Shown one piece after another: positions 52,434 through 60,712 of a DNA stretch of 64,000 nt. The notes beneath the pieces were generated by a model. It was not told the origin of the DNA and searched no databases. It saw only the letters and a program-made list of their open reading frames with translations. Origin of the DNA: Gemmiger sp. An194 (GTDB lineage Bacteria; Bacillota; Clostridia; Oscillospirales; Ruminococcaceae); assembly GCF_002160145.1 (NCBI RefSeq), contig NZ_NFKA01000012.1, forward strand, positions 1 through 64,000, read 5' to 3'. A program made the position numbers and the translations under genes. The first letter of the stretch is position 1. Each line of letters starts with the position of its first letter.

Positions 52434-54140
52434 ATGGAAAACAAAATCGCACTTTCCGCCGGTGTGATGCTGAACGCCTACCCGGACAGCATGGGCGGCA
52501 CTCTGGCCGACATCGTGGCCCTGCTGGGCCGGGGCGAGATGAAGGGCGCCTTCGATGCCTTCTACATCCTGCCCAGCATCTTCAACACCGATCTGGACCG
52601 GGGCTTCTCGGTGATCGACTACAACCTGAACGAGTGCTACGCCGGTCAGGCCGATCTGGACGCGCTGCGCCGCCTTGGCATCGATTTGAAGTTCGATCTG
52701 ATCCTGAACCACGCCTCGGTGCTGTCGCCCCAGTTCCAGGACCTTTTGAAAAACGGCGAGAACTCCCGCTATAAGGACTTCTTCATCAACTGGAACAAGT
52801 TCTGGGCCGGCCACGGCCAGATGACCGAGGAGGGCTACATCCAGCCGGACGCGGAGAAAATCAAGGACATGTTCTTCCGCAAGCCCGGCCTGCCCATCCT
52901 GATGGTGCGCATGCCGGACGGCAGCGAGGTGCCCTACTGGAACACCTTCTATCAGGAGGTGCGCTACCGCAGGGTGGACGCCAGCGAGCTGGTGGAGAGC
53001 CTGGGTATCCAGTATCAGGCGGCCAGCCGCATTGCGGACCTGGTGAACGCGGCGCTGGAGCGGGGCGAAAAGCCCGCCGCCATGGACTTCGGCGCATTCC
53101 AGGCCCACAAGGCCGCGGTGGTGGACCATCTGGAGAGCCGCCGTAGCTATCTGGGCCAGATGGACCTGAACGTGGCCTCGCCGCTGGTATGGGAGTTCTA
53201 CGACGAGACCCTGCACAAGCTGGCGGACTACGGCGCGAAGATCATCCGTCTGGATGCCTTCGCTTACGCCCCCAAGACCCCCGGCGCAAAGAACTTTTTG
53301 AACGAGCCGGACACCTGGCAGATGCTGCAGCGGGTGGGCGGCATTGCTCAGCAGTACGGCCTGAGCATCCTGCCCGAGATCCACGCCAGCTACGGGGAGA
53401 AGACCCACGAAAAGCTGTGCGAGACGGGCTGCATGACCTACGACTTCTTCCTGCCCGGCCTGATTCTGGATGCCTTCGAGCATAAGAACTTTGAATATCT
53501 GGTGCGCTGGATCGACGACATCCAGCAAAAGGGCATGCGTGTGGTGAACATGCTGGGCTGCCACGACGGCATCCCCCTGCTGGACCTGAAGGGCCTGCTG
53601 CCCGAGGAGCGCATCCAGGCCATGGTGGAGACCCTGAAGGGCCGCGGCGGTCTTGTGAAGGACCTGCACGGCGCGAAGAACATGTACTACCAGGTGAACT
53701 GCACCTACTACAGCGCGCTGGGCGAAAGCGACCGGAAGATGCTGATGGCCCGTGCCCTGCAGCTGTTCATGCCCGGCAAGCCCCAGGTATGGTATCTGGA
53801 CCTGTTCGTGGGCAAAAACGATCTGGAGGCGGTGCGCCGCGGCGGCGGAGCGGGCCACAAGGAGATCAACCGCACCAACCTGAGCCTGGAGGACGCGGTG
53901 GAGAAGCTGGAGCAGCCGGTGGTGCGCCGCCAGCTGGAGCTGCTGCGCCTGCGCAACAGCTGCCCCGCCTTCGGCTGGGACGCCAAGCTCACCGTGGAGA
54001 ACCCGGCTCCCGCCCAGCTGACCCTGCGCTGGGAGAAGGAGGGCCACACCGCCGCGCTGACCATGGATCTTGCCGCCGAGCGCTTTGCCATTGAGGTGGG
54101 CGAGAACGGCAGCACCGAAGTGGTCTTTCAGGAGGGCTGA
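52434..54140 (+). CDS. GH13 subfamily 18 sucrose-phosphorylase-like enzyme
   Basis: The 568-residue GH13_18-type protein starts LSAGVMLNAYPDSMGGTLADI and has IIRLDAFAYAPKTPGAKNF with nucleophile D274, ILPEIH with E315 and NMLGCHDGIPLLDLKG with D378. Enzymes of this group phosphorolyse sucrose, sucrose-6-phosphate, glucosylglycerate or related glucosides, releasing glucose-1-phosphate. The RLDAFAYAPKT segment differs from the usual RLDAVGYAxKK, so the substrate may not be sucrose. ATG 52434 follows AAAGGGGA. Coupling to a kinase gene hints at a phosphorylated substrate. Confidence 0.85.
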   Translation: MENKIALSAGVMLNAYPDSMGGTLADIVALLGRGEMKGAFDAFYILPSIFNTDLDRGFSVIDYNLNECYAGQADLDALRRLGIDLKFDLILNHASVLSPQFQDLLKNGENSRYKDFFINWNKFWAGHGQMTEEGYIQPDAEKIKDMFFRKPGLPILMVRMPDGSEVPYWNTFYQEVRYRRVDASELVESLGIQYQAASRIADLVNAALERGEKPAAMDFGAFQAHKAAVVDHLESRRSYLGQMDLNVASPLVWEFYDETLHKLADYGAKIIRLDAFAYAPKTPGAKNFLNEPDTWQMLQRVGGIAQQYGLSILPEIHASYGEKTHEKLCETGCMTYDFFLPGLILDAFEHKNFEYLVRWIDDIQQKGMRVVNMLGCHDGIPLLDLKGLLPEERIQAMVETLKGRGGLVKDLHGAKNMYYQVNCTYYSALGESDRKMLMARALQLFMPGKPQVWYLDLFVGKNDLEAVRRGGGAGHKEINRTNLSLEDAVEKLEQPVVRRQLELLRLRNSCPAFGWDAKLTVENPAPAQLTLRWEKEGHTAALTMDLAAERFAIEVGENGSTEVVFQEG

Positions 54141-54193
54141 GCCGCCCGAAGCGCATTCTTTTGACAATTCCTCATTTCTGCAATCATAAAAGG

Positions 54194-54238
54194 CCCGGGG
54201 CCGCGTGGTGTTCTGCCACGCGGCCCCGGGTCTTCTTT
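54194..54238. terminator. Bidirectional terminator after GH13_18 gene
   Basis: 15-bp arms CCCGGGGCCGCGTGG / CCACGCGGCCCCGGG, followed by TCTTCTTTTC, between convergent genes. Confidence 0.85.
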
Positions 54239-54272
54239 TCTAATGGAATGAATTTTCGGGGAAGAGGGGCGA

Positions 54273-55559
54273 TCAGCAGCCGGAGCCCTGATCGATCATA
54301 ATGCGCAGGATCTCGCTGTCGGTCTCGCGCATGCCGTCGGCGGCCATGCGGCCGATGCTGGCAATGGTCTTTTCCACGTTTTCCTTCACCAGACCCTCGC
54401 CCGCGCCGAAGGTATTGCCGTCCAGCGACATCTCGTGGCCCAGAATGGCCGCGTCCACCGAGGTGGCGATCTTGGCGGCGCAGCTGCCCTTGGCACCGTC
54501 GCACACGATGCCGGAGGCGTTGGCCAGCGTGTTGGTGATGGTGCGGCTGATGGCGTCGTAGTCGCCGCCGTGCAGGTAGGTGATGCCCGCGCCACTGCCG
54601 CAGGCCGCGCACACCGCACCGCAGAAGGCGCTCAGCCGGCCGATGCCCCGCTTCTGCAGCAGGGCGGTCAGGTTGCTCAGCACCAGCGCCCGGTACAGGG
54701 TCTCCTCGGTGGCGGCCAGGTACTTGGCGTACACGATGATGGGCACCGAGCAGGTGATGCCCTGATTGCCGCTGCCCGAGTTGATGACCACCGGCAGCAC
54801 ACAGCCGCCCATACGGGCATCGCTGCCCGCAGCGGCCAGCGCCCGGGCCCGCACCCGCACGTCGCCGCCGTAGTGGCGCATCAGGGTGGCGCCCACCCGG
54901 CCGCCGTAGGCATGGGTCATGCCCTCCTGAGCGATGCGGGTGTTGTATTCGATCTGCCGCTTGATGATGGGGCGGATGTCGTCCAGCACAACGGTGTTGG
55001 CGAATTCCAGAATGTCTGCCAGATTCAGGGCATCCAGATCGGTGTCGTCCTCGTCGGCCACCGCCTCCACCTCCTTGTAGAACAGGCGCTCGCCGTCCCG
55101 CTCAATGCGCACCACGTTGGTGTGCTCGTCCCGGATCTCGGCCAGTGCGGTGTGGCTGTCGCCGCTGATCTCCACAATGATGTGCAGGCGGGAGGGGGTG
55201 TCCAGCAGTTCCACGGTGCAAACATCCTGAGCCAGCATCCGGCGGGTGGCCTCCAGATCGGCGGGGCCTACCTTGCTCAGCACCTCCAGACCCAGCGAGG
55301 CGTTGCCCGCCAGCGCGCCCAGCACGGCGCTGGTATCGATGCCGCGCATGTTGCCGGTGGTGGGCACGATCACGCCCTTGGCGTTCTTGATGATGTTGCC
55401 GCTGCATTTCACCAGCAGGCGGCGGGGCTCCTCGCCCAGCACCTCCCGGGCCTTGGCGGCCGCCAGCGCGATGGCAATGGGCTCGGTGCAGCCCAGCGCG
55501 GGCACCAGCTCGCGGGTGAGGATTCGAACATAGGTATCGTAAACAGTACGGTCCAGCAT
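54273..55559 (-). CDS. UPF0597 / L-serine dehydratase-alpha-like protein (CyuA/YhaM type)
   Basis: The 428-residue protein starts YVRILTRELVPALGCTEPIAIALAAAKA, the mark of the UPF0597 family, and has the serine dehydratase alpha-like core GSGNQGITCSVPIIVYA. Cysteines in ALGCTEP, GAVCAACGSGAG and CDGAKGSCAAK would bind an iron-sulfur cluster. Relatives are L-cysteine desulfidases (CyuA) or serine deaminases, making pyruvate, ammonia and, for cysteine, sulfide. The protein ends in QGSGC. ATG 55559 follows AAAGGAG, 12 bases away. It is a single gene. Confidence 0.87.
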   Translation of the reverse strand: MLDRTVYDTYVRILTRELVPALGCTEPIAIALAAAKAREVLGEEPRRLLVKCSGNIIKNAKGVIVPTTGNMRGIDTSAVLGALAGNASLGLEVLSKVGPADLEATRRMLAQDVCTVELLDTPSRLHIIVEISGDSHTALAEIRDEHTNVVRIERDGERLFYKEVEAVADEDDTDLDALNLADILEFANTVVLDDIRPIIKRQIEYNTRIAQEGMTHAYGGRVGATLMRHYGGDVRVRARALAAAGSDARMGGCVLPVVINSGSGNQGITCSVPIIVYAKYLAATEETLYRALVLSNLTALLQKRGIGRLSAFCGAVCAACGSGAGITYLHGGDYDAISRTITNTLANASGIVCDGAKGSCAAKIATSVDAAILGHEMSLDGNTFGAGEGLVKENVEKTIASIGRMAADGMRETDSEILRIMIDQGSGC

Positions 55560-55759
55560 TTTGTTTTGCGCTCCTTTTTATCGAGTGGTCTGCATGCCGC
55601 TCCGATTCGCCCGGCCGGCTGCTGCGCGGCGGGCGTTAGGAAAAAGCATGTCCGCTGAAAAAATCATACACCTTTGTGCCCCCGCGCGCAAGGATGGATG
55701 CGCGCCATGCCCCCGGAAGTGTAAAAACAGCAGAATGTCTGCATTCCGCTGGCCCCCTC
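55560..55759. other. Intergenic region
   Basis: About 200 bases between divergent genes with no believable gene. I saw no well-spaced leftward promoter. Confidence 0.4.
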
Positions 55760-55788
55760 TTGCGAAAACGGGCCGGGTGGGGTATAAT
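55760..55788 (+). promoter_or_regulatory. fetAB-type operon promoter
   Basis: TTGCGA (55760-55765), 17 bases and TATAAT (55783-55788). Confidence 0.7.
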
Positions 55789-55852
55789 CGGCAACAACGC
55801 CGGGTGGATGCACCCGGCGCAAGCTTTGTGCAAAAAAGGAGGCAAGGCCGCC

Positions 55853-56479
55853 ATGTGCCTGCTGCATGTGAGCGCCGGGACTGAATTCCAGGACCTGGTG
55901 CGCTACCCGGAGATATCCATCCGGGAACATTCCATGACCTTTATCACCGGCCCCAGCGGCTGCGGCAAAAGCACCCTGCTGCGGCTGCTGAACGCCACCG
56001 TTCTGCCCACCGCCGGGCGCATCGAATACAAGGGCAGCCCTCTGGGCGGCCTGCCGGTGCTGGACTACCGCAAGCAGGTGCTGCTGGCTCCCCAGCAGGT
56101 GTACCTGTGTGAGGGCAATGTGGCCGACCAGTTCGCCTTTTTCTATGGCGCGCGGGGCGAGGCGTGCGTGAGCCGGGCCGAGATGGTGAACGCGCTGGAG
56201 ATCTGCCGCATGCCTCTCTCGCCGGAGGACAGCTGCGCCAATCTTTCCGGCGGCGAGCGCCAGCGGGTGTTTTTGTCCATCTATCTGTCCGCCCGGCCCA
56301 AGGTGCTGCTGCTGGACGAGCCCACCGCCGCGCTGGATGAAGTGACCGCCCGGGAGTTTCTGGGCAATCTGAAGGCGGCCTGCCGCCAGCGGGGCACCAC
56401 GGTGGTGTGCATATGCCACAGCCGCTCGCTGGTGGACGAGTTTGCCGACCAGGAGATTCGATTGGAGGCGAGAGCATGA
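55853..56479 (+). CDS. fetA: ABC transporter ATPase (FetA/YbbL-like)
   Basis: The 208-residue ATPase has Walker A TGPSGCGKST (32-41), signature LSGGERQR (131-138) and Walker B VLLLDEP (151-157). With the next gene it matches FetAB, proposed to export iron and protect against peroxide stress. ATG 55853 follows AAAAAAGGAGG. Its end overlaps the permease start (ATGA), so the two are translationally coupled. Confidence 0.85.
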   Translation: MCLLHVSAGTEFQDLVRYPEISIREHSMTFITGPSGCGKSTLLRLLNATVLPTAGRIEYKGSPLGGLPVLDYRKQVLLAPQQVYLCEGNVADQFAFFYGARGEACVSRAEMVNALEICRMPLSPEDSCANLSGGERQRVFLSIYLSARPKVLLLDEPTAALDEVTAREFLGNLKAACRQRGTTVVCICHSRSLVDEFADQEIRLEARA

Positions 56480-57249
56480 ACAGCGGAATCGTACAGCTGC
56501 AGCTCTGGCAGTTTTCTCTGATCTACTTATTGCTGATTGTCGTAATCGCCATCATGAAGAAGAGCGGGGTGGAAAAGACCCGCCTGCTGGTGGTGGCCAG
56601 CGTGAAGATGACGGTGCAGCTGGTGATCGCGGGCCTTGTGCTGTCTTACATTTTCCAGAACCCGAACCCGATGTTCGTGGTGGTGTATCTGGCGGTGATG
56701 GTGGGCTTTGCGGTGCATCGGGTGCTCAGCGGCAATCCCGGGCTGAACCGGCGGTTTCAGGTCATCATCACGGCCTCCATTGCTTTGAGCGGCGTGTTCG
56801 TGCTGGCCTATTTCGTCTGCGCGGTGGTGGGCGAGAACATTTTCAATCCCCAGTACACCATCCCGCTGGCGGGCATGCTCATCGGCAACACCATGACCGG
56901 CATCTCGCTGGGCATCAAGACCTTCCGGGAGAGCCTGCAGGGCCAGAGGGCCCGGGTGGAGGCGCTGCTGGGCTTCGGCGCGTCGCCCCGGGCGATTTTG
57001 CAGCCGCTGGCAAAGCAGGCGCTGGAGACCGCTCTGCTGCCCACCCTCAACTCCATGGTGGGCATGGGCATCGTATCGCTGCCCGGCATGATGACCGGCC
57101 AGATTCTGTCCGGCACCCTGCCCACCACGGCCATTCTGTACCAGATCGCGGTGATGATCGCCATCTGCACCGTGGTTACCGCGGCCAGCTTCGGCTCGCT
57201 GTTTCTGGGCATGCACACCCTGTATGACCAGAAAAATCAAATATTGTGA
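56476..57249 (+). CDS. fetB: ABC transporter permease (FetB/YbbM, UPF0014)
   Basis: The 257-residue membrane protein has about seven helices and typical UPF0014 segments: SVKMTVQLVIAGLVLSYIF, LIGNTMTGISLG and VGMGIVSLPGMMTGQILSG. It pairs with the upstream ATPase as a FetAB-type exporter. ATG 56476 overlaps the fetA stop. Length and topology fit the family. Confidence 0.88.
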   Translation: MNSGIVQLQLWQFSLIYLLLIVVIAIMKKSGVEKTRLLVVASVKMTVQLVIAGLVLSYIFQNPNPMFVVVYLAVMVGFAVHRVLSGNPGLNRRFQVIITASIALSGVFVLAYFVCAVVGENIFNPQYTIPLAGMLIGNTMTGISLGIKTFRESLQGQRARVEALLGFGASPRAILQPLAKQALETALLPTLNSMVGMGIVSLPGMMTGQILSGTLPTTAILYQIAVMIAICTVVTAASFGSLFLGMHTLYDQKNQIL

Positions 57250-57270
57250 CGATTTTATACAAATAGTAAA

Positions 57271-57307
57271 AGCCTGAGCGGTTCAGCCGAGCCGCTCAGG
57301 CTTTTTG
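57271..57307. terminator. Bidirectional terminator after fetAB
   Basis: 11-bp arms AGCCTGAGCGG/CCGCTCAGGCT with a 10-base loop, flanked by A and T runs. Confidence 0.9.
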
Positions 57308-57316
57308 CGTATTCGT

Positions 57317-58129
57317 TTATTCCACCCAGACGTGGCCGGAAATATCGGTAGCGCCCTCGTTCACCAGCTGCAGGTCCACCTGCCCGGCGGTGCAGCCGTC
57401 CAGCGGGATGGCCACCGGCTGGCTCTCGGCGCGGGAAAGGTCGATGCTCTCCACCAGCTGGCCGTCCTGGCTGATGTTCAGCAGCAGCGGGCCGCCGGTG
57501 CAGTCCACATTGGCCATCAGGGTGCGGGTGTCCGGGTCATCCAGCGTGAAGGTGGAGTCCAGATGGTAGCCGTTGCTGGATTTGTTCATGGTGAAGGTCC
57601 ACACCCCTTCGTTGTGGTTTTGAAGATTAAGCAGTGACCAGCCGCTGTTCACGCTGAAGGACGAGCCACGAATGGGCAGAGAGGTGGATTCCGTAGGGAC
57701 GGCGCTACTGCCGGCATTCATCATGAGGGCAAAGAGGGCCACGAACGTGAACACCACGCTCAGCATGGAAAGAACACCCGTGACGATGGCTCCCTTTAAA
57801 AAGCCGCTCATTTTGCGGCGGGGCAGGGGCTGGCCGTACTGCTCGTTGGCCGCGCCGCAGGCTTCACAGTACCGGGCGGTGTGGGGAATGGGCGTTTGGC
57901 AGCTCTGGCAGGGGAGCATGGTCTGCTTGCGGCCGAAGGCCAGGTAGAAAATCAGCGCGATGATGGGGCTGGCGAAAATGCAGATCAGCACCCAGAGCAC
58001 CGGGTCCTGGCCGTGGAGCTTTGCGTCCCGATACAGCCAGATGGCCAGCAGCACCAGAAAGGCAAGGCTGGATGCCATGCAGAGGAAAATCATCAGAAAA
58101 AATACAATGGGAAGAGCGGTTGCAGTCAT
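57317..58129 (-). CDS. Membrane protein with PLDc_N-like helices and zinc ribbon
   Basis: The 270-residue protein has two N-terminal helices (about 6-32 and 42-65) resembling PLDc_N-type envelope proteins. A zinc ribbon follows (CQSCQTPIPHTARYCEACG), then a third helix (about 112-137) and a C-terminal domain with predicted beta strands from about 150. The C-terminal part is probably outside the membrane. Its start abuts the stop of the upstream gene, so it belongs to the sigma-factor operon. Function is unknown. Confidence 0.68.
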   Translation of the reverse strand: MTATALPIVFFLMIFLCMASSLAFLVLLAIWLYRDAKLHGQDPVLWVLICIFASPIIALIFYLAFGRKQTMLPCQSCQTPIPHTARYCEACGAANEQYGQPLPRRKMSGFLKGAIVTGVLSMLSVVFTFVALFALMMNAGSSAVPTESTSLPIRGSSFSVNSGWSLLNLQNHNEGVWTFTMNKSSNGYHLDSTFTLDDPDTRTLMANVDCTGGPLLLNISQDGQLVESIDLSRAESQPVAIPLDGCTAGQVDLQLVNEGATDISGHVWVE

Positions 58130-58504
58130 TTAAAACCCCTCCTTTTTTCGAGTCCGTTTGGGCAGATAGATGGTGGTGGCGGCGCGCAGGTCCGCCATGT
58201 GCAGGCTGATGAGGGTGAGCGCTACGCCCCCCACCGCCAGCCAGGCCAGCGCAAAAGAGGCCAGATGGGCCCACAGCGGCATGATGGGCAGCGCGAAGAT
58301 CACCGCGGGCACCCCGCAGACGATGAAGTTGGCCACCATGGGCAGCCACCAGAGCGACACCGCCCGGGCATCGGGCTGGGTGTCCAGCTGCTCCTGCCGC
58401 TGCCACAGCTTGGCCTTCAGGGCCGCGTCCAGCTCCGGCGCGGGGCCGGGGGCGGGGGCGTGCAGCTGGGATTGCAGGGCCTTGTCCAGATCAAAGTGTT
58501 CCAT
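58130..58504 (-). CDS. Small membrane protein, possible anti-sigma factor
   Basis: The 124-residue protein has a Pro/Ala-rich cytoplasmic N-terminus with a predicted helix (ELDAALKAKLWQRQEQLD), then two helices (about 55-75 and 82-102) and a basic tail PKRTRKKEGF. It overlaps the sigma-factor gene by 14 bases and abuts the next gene. Position makes an anti-sigma role reasonable, but no ZAS zinc motif (HxxxCxxC) is present. Confidence 0.6.
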   Translation of the reverse strand: MEHFDLDKALQSQLHAPAPGPAPELDAALKAKLWQRQEQLDTQPDARAVSLWWLPMVANFIVCGVPAVIFALPIMPLWAHLASFALAWLAVGGVALTLISLHMADLRAATTIYLPKRTRKKEGF

Positions 58505-59018
58505 AGCCTTGGGCCTCCATTTCCTTTTTCAGCAGTTGCCGGGCCTTGTGCAGCCGGCTTTTGATGGTGCCCACCGGGGCTTTTTCCATGCGGGCGATCT
58601 CCTCCAGATTCCAGTCGAAGCCGTAGGCCAGCGTGATGGGAATGCGCAGCTTCGGGGGAAGCCGGTCCACCGCCGCCAGCAGGGCCGCGCTCTGGGCCCG
58701 GTTTTGTGTGGCCTGGGCCGGGTCGTCCGGCGCGGGCGGCTCGGGGGCGTTGTCGCCGTCCAGCTCCACCGGCCTTGCAATGGCCAGCCGCCGCCCGGCC
58801 TTGCGCTGTTCGTTTTTGAAGATGCCGCCTGCCAGGCTGAACAGCAGCGCCCGGGGATTGCTGCGCTCGTCCAGGGTGAGGGTCAGCTCCAGGCATTTCA
58901 AAAAGGTCTGCTGATACAGATCCTCCGCCTGCTGGGTCCGGCCGGTGAGCCGGTGGCAGTAGCGGTAGATTTCCGGCCCGAAGCGGTCCACCAGGCGGGC
59001 TACCTCCTCCGCGTGCAT
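58491..59018 (-). CDS. ECF-type RNA polymerase sigma factor
   Basis: The 175-residue protein has sigma region 2 (FGPEIYRYCHRLTGRTQQAEDLYQQTFLKCLE, about 13-44) and region 4 (LPPKLRIPITLAYGFDWNLEEIARMEKAPVGTIKSRLHKARQLLKKE, about 119-165), separated by a Pro/Asp-rich linker. It directs polymerase to stress or envelope promoters. ATG 59018 follows AGAGGAGAGGA. It is the first gene of a three-gene leftward operon. Confidence 0.9.
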   Translation of the reverse strand: MHAEEVARLVDRFGPEIYRYCHRLTGRTQQAEDLYQQTFLKCLELTLTLDERSNPRALLFSLAGGIFKNEQRKAGRRLAIARPVELDGDNAPEPPAPDDPAQATQNRAQSAALLAAVDRLPPKLRIPITLAYGFDWNLEEIARMEKAPVGTIKSRLHKARQLLKKEMEAQGYGTL

Positions 59019-59189
59019 CGCGTCCTCTCCTCTCTTTGAAAAAATGCCATGGCGCCGGGGGCGTTTGGTTCATCCCCCTTGCATTCTGTGATCGTCGCGA
59101 AGCGGGCGGCGGTTCACATTTTTTGAAAATTTTCCGCAAAAAAGCGCGTTCCTCTTTTGCAAGGGGAACGCGCCGGGATTGTTTGCAGG

Positions 59190-59849
59190 TCAGCCCCGCA
59201 GAAAGTTTGCCATGGCGGGGTAGAGCTTGTCGCTGTGGACCACATAGCTGCCGTGGGTCTCGCCGGGCAGGATCAGCAGCTTCGCCCCCGGAATGGACCG
59301 GGCGATGCGCCGGGTCTGGGTCTCGTCGATCAGGTCCTTTTCGCCCGCCAGCACCAGCGTGGGAGCGGTGATGCCGGTGAGCTGCCAGCCCGCCAGATGG
59401 GGCTGGGTGAGCATCAGGTCCAGCTTGGGGTCCGGGGAGATGCGGTTCTGCACCCGCATCAGGGTGCGCCAGGGCTGCTTGATGCCCGCGGGGGTCATGT
59501 TGGCCCCGGCCACCACCAGCCTGCCGGGCAGCTCGGGCCAGCGCAGCGCCACCAGCAGCGCCACCACGCCGCCGTCCGAAAAGCCCACCAGCGCGGGCTT
59601 TTCCAGCCCCTGCTGCCGGATGAAGGCGGCCACGTCCTCGGCCATCTCCCGGTAGGTGAGGGTGGGCACCGGGTCGCTCTTGCCGTGGGAGCGGCTGTCC
59701 AGCGCGTAGACGGTGTAGGACCGGGCCAGATCCTTGATGGCCACGTCGAAGATGGTGTGGTCCTCGCCGTTGCCGTGCAGCAGAATCACCGGTCGGCCGC
59801 TGCCCTCCTTATGATAAAAAAGTTTTAAGCCGTTCACGATGGCATACAT
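59190..59849 (-). CDS. Alpha/beta hydrolase
   Basis: The 219-residue alpha/beta-fold protein has oxyanion motif LLHGNGED (24-31), the nucleophile elbow LVGFSDGG with S91, a likely acid in LAGEKDLID and the catalytic His in GETHGSYVV. It may be an esterase, lyase or hydrolase; the substrate is unknown. ATG 59849 follows AAAGGAG. It stands alone. Confidence 0.88.
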   Translation of the reverse strand: MYAIVNGLKLFYHKEGSGRPVILLHGNGEDHTIFDVAIKDLARSYTVYALDSRSHGKSDPVPTLTYREMAEDVAAFIRQQGLEKPALVGFSDGGVVALLVALRWPELPGRLVVAGANMTPAGIKQPWRTLMRVQNRISPDPKLDLMLTQPHLAGWQLTGITAPTLVLAGEKDLIDETQTRRIARSIPGAKLLILPGETHGSYVVHSDKLYPAMANFLRG

Positions 59850-59953
59850 GGGGCATCGCTCCTTTGCATTGGGATTCCGTGGTGTTTTTTCTTATTATAC
59901 CATCGGCCGATGCAGGAAAAAGCAATAAATTGTTAAGGCCGGGGCAAAAATGC

Positions 59954-60712
59954 TCACAGCTCCTCTTTCAGCTCGGTCATGTTCACCCAGTACCGCTTGG
60001 GGCAAAGGCTCCGGCGCAGGGCCGGATTCTCCCGGGCGGCGATGGCAATGGTCTTGTAAAACCGCTTCCACAGCTCCTGATACGCCACTTCTTCGCAGGA
60101 AATTTCCGGGAAGGGGGGAGCGGAGTCCAGCTGGGCGTAGCTGGCCTTGCCCTTCTGCCACAAAAGAGCCGCGCCGTGGGTGGCGTCGTAGAGGATGAAA
60201 TCCTCGCCGGGCAGCCGCTGGCAGAAGTGCAGCCGTAAAAGGGGCAGCACATAGTGCTTGGGGGTGATGGTGCCGCCCAGAAAGTCGCCGTAGTCCTGAA
60301 AGCGCACAAAGCCGGTGAGCAGGTGTGCCTCGCCGCACACCGCTTTTTCCAGCGCCAGCACCGGGGCCACGTCCTTGTGGCCCGCCATGAACATCACGCC
60401 CGGGCCCACCCGGTAGCCCAGCCGCAGAAACCGCAGGATCAACAGCTCTTTCTCCTCGCTGCCGGAAAGAAAGGCGTGGGCCACGCAGCTGCGCGCCCCC
60501 TTGCCCAGTTTTTTGGGCAGGCTGGCATCCACCCGGCGGGCCTTTTGCGGGTCGGTCTCGATGAGCTTTTCCGGGAAGAGGGTGGCCATGGGGCTGGAAT
60601 GGGGCAGGATGGCAAAGGGAATTTCGTGGGCGTACACGCTCTCGAACACACAGCAGAGAAAGCCCTCAAAGCTGCCGTCGTACCGGTAGACTACATCCGC
60701 TTCTCGATCCAT
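59954..60712 (-). CDS. TIGR03915/DUF4130 family probable DNA metabolism protein
   Basis: The 252-residue protein starts VVYRYDGSFEGFLCCVFESVYAHEIP and has the DUF4130 end FYKTIAIAARENPALRRSLCPKRYWVNMTEL. It is encoded immediately after the radical-SAM gene with a 22-base overlap. The two form the conserved TIGR03915/TIGR03916 pair, predicted to act together in DNA repair or modification; the uracil-DNA-glycosylase-like link is from family descriptions I remember. ATG 60712. Confidence 0.82.
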   Translation of the reverse strand: MDREADVVYRYDGSFEGFLCCVFESVYAHEIPFAILPHSSPMATLFPEKLIETDPQKARRVDASLPKKLGKGARSCVAHAFLSGSEEKELLILRFLRLGYRVGPGVMFMAGHKDVAPVLALEKAVCGEAHLLTGFVRFQDYGDFLGGTITPKHYVLPLLRLHFCQRLPGEDFILYDATHGAALLWQKGKASYAQLDSAPPFPEISCEEVAYQELWKRFYKTIAIAARENPALRRSLCPKRYWVNMTELKEEL

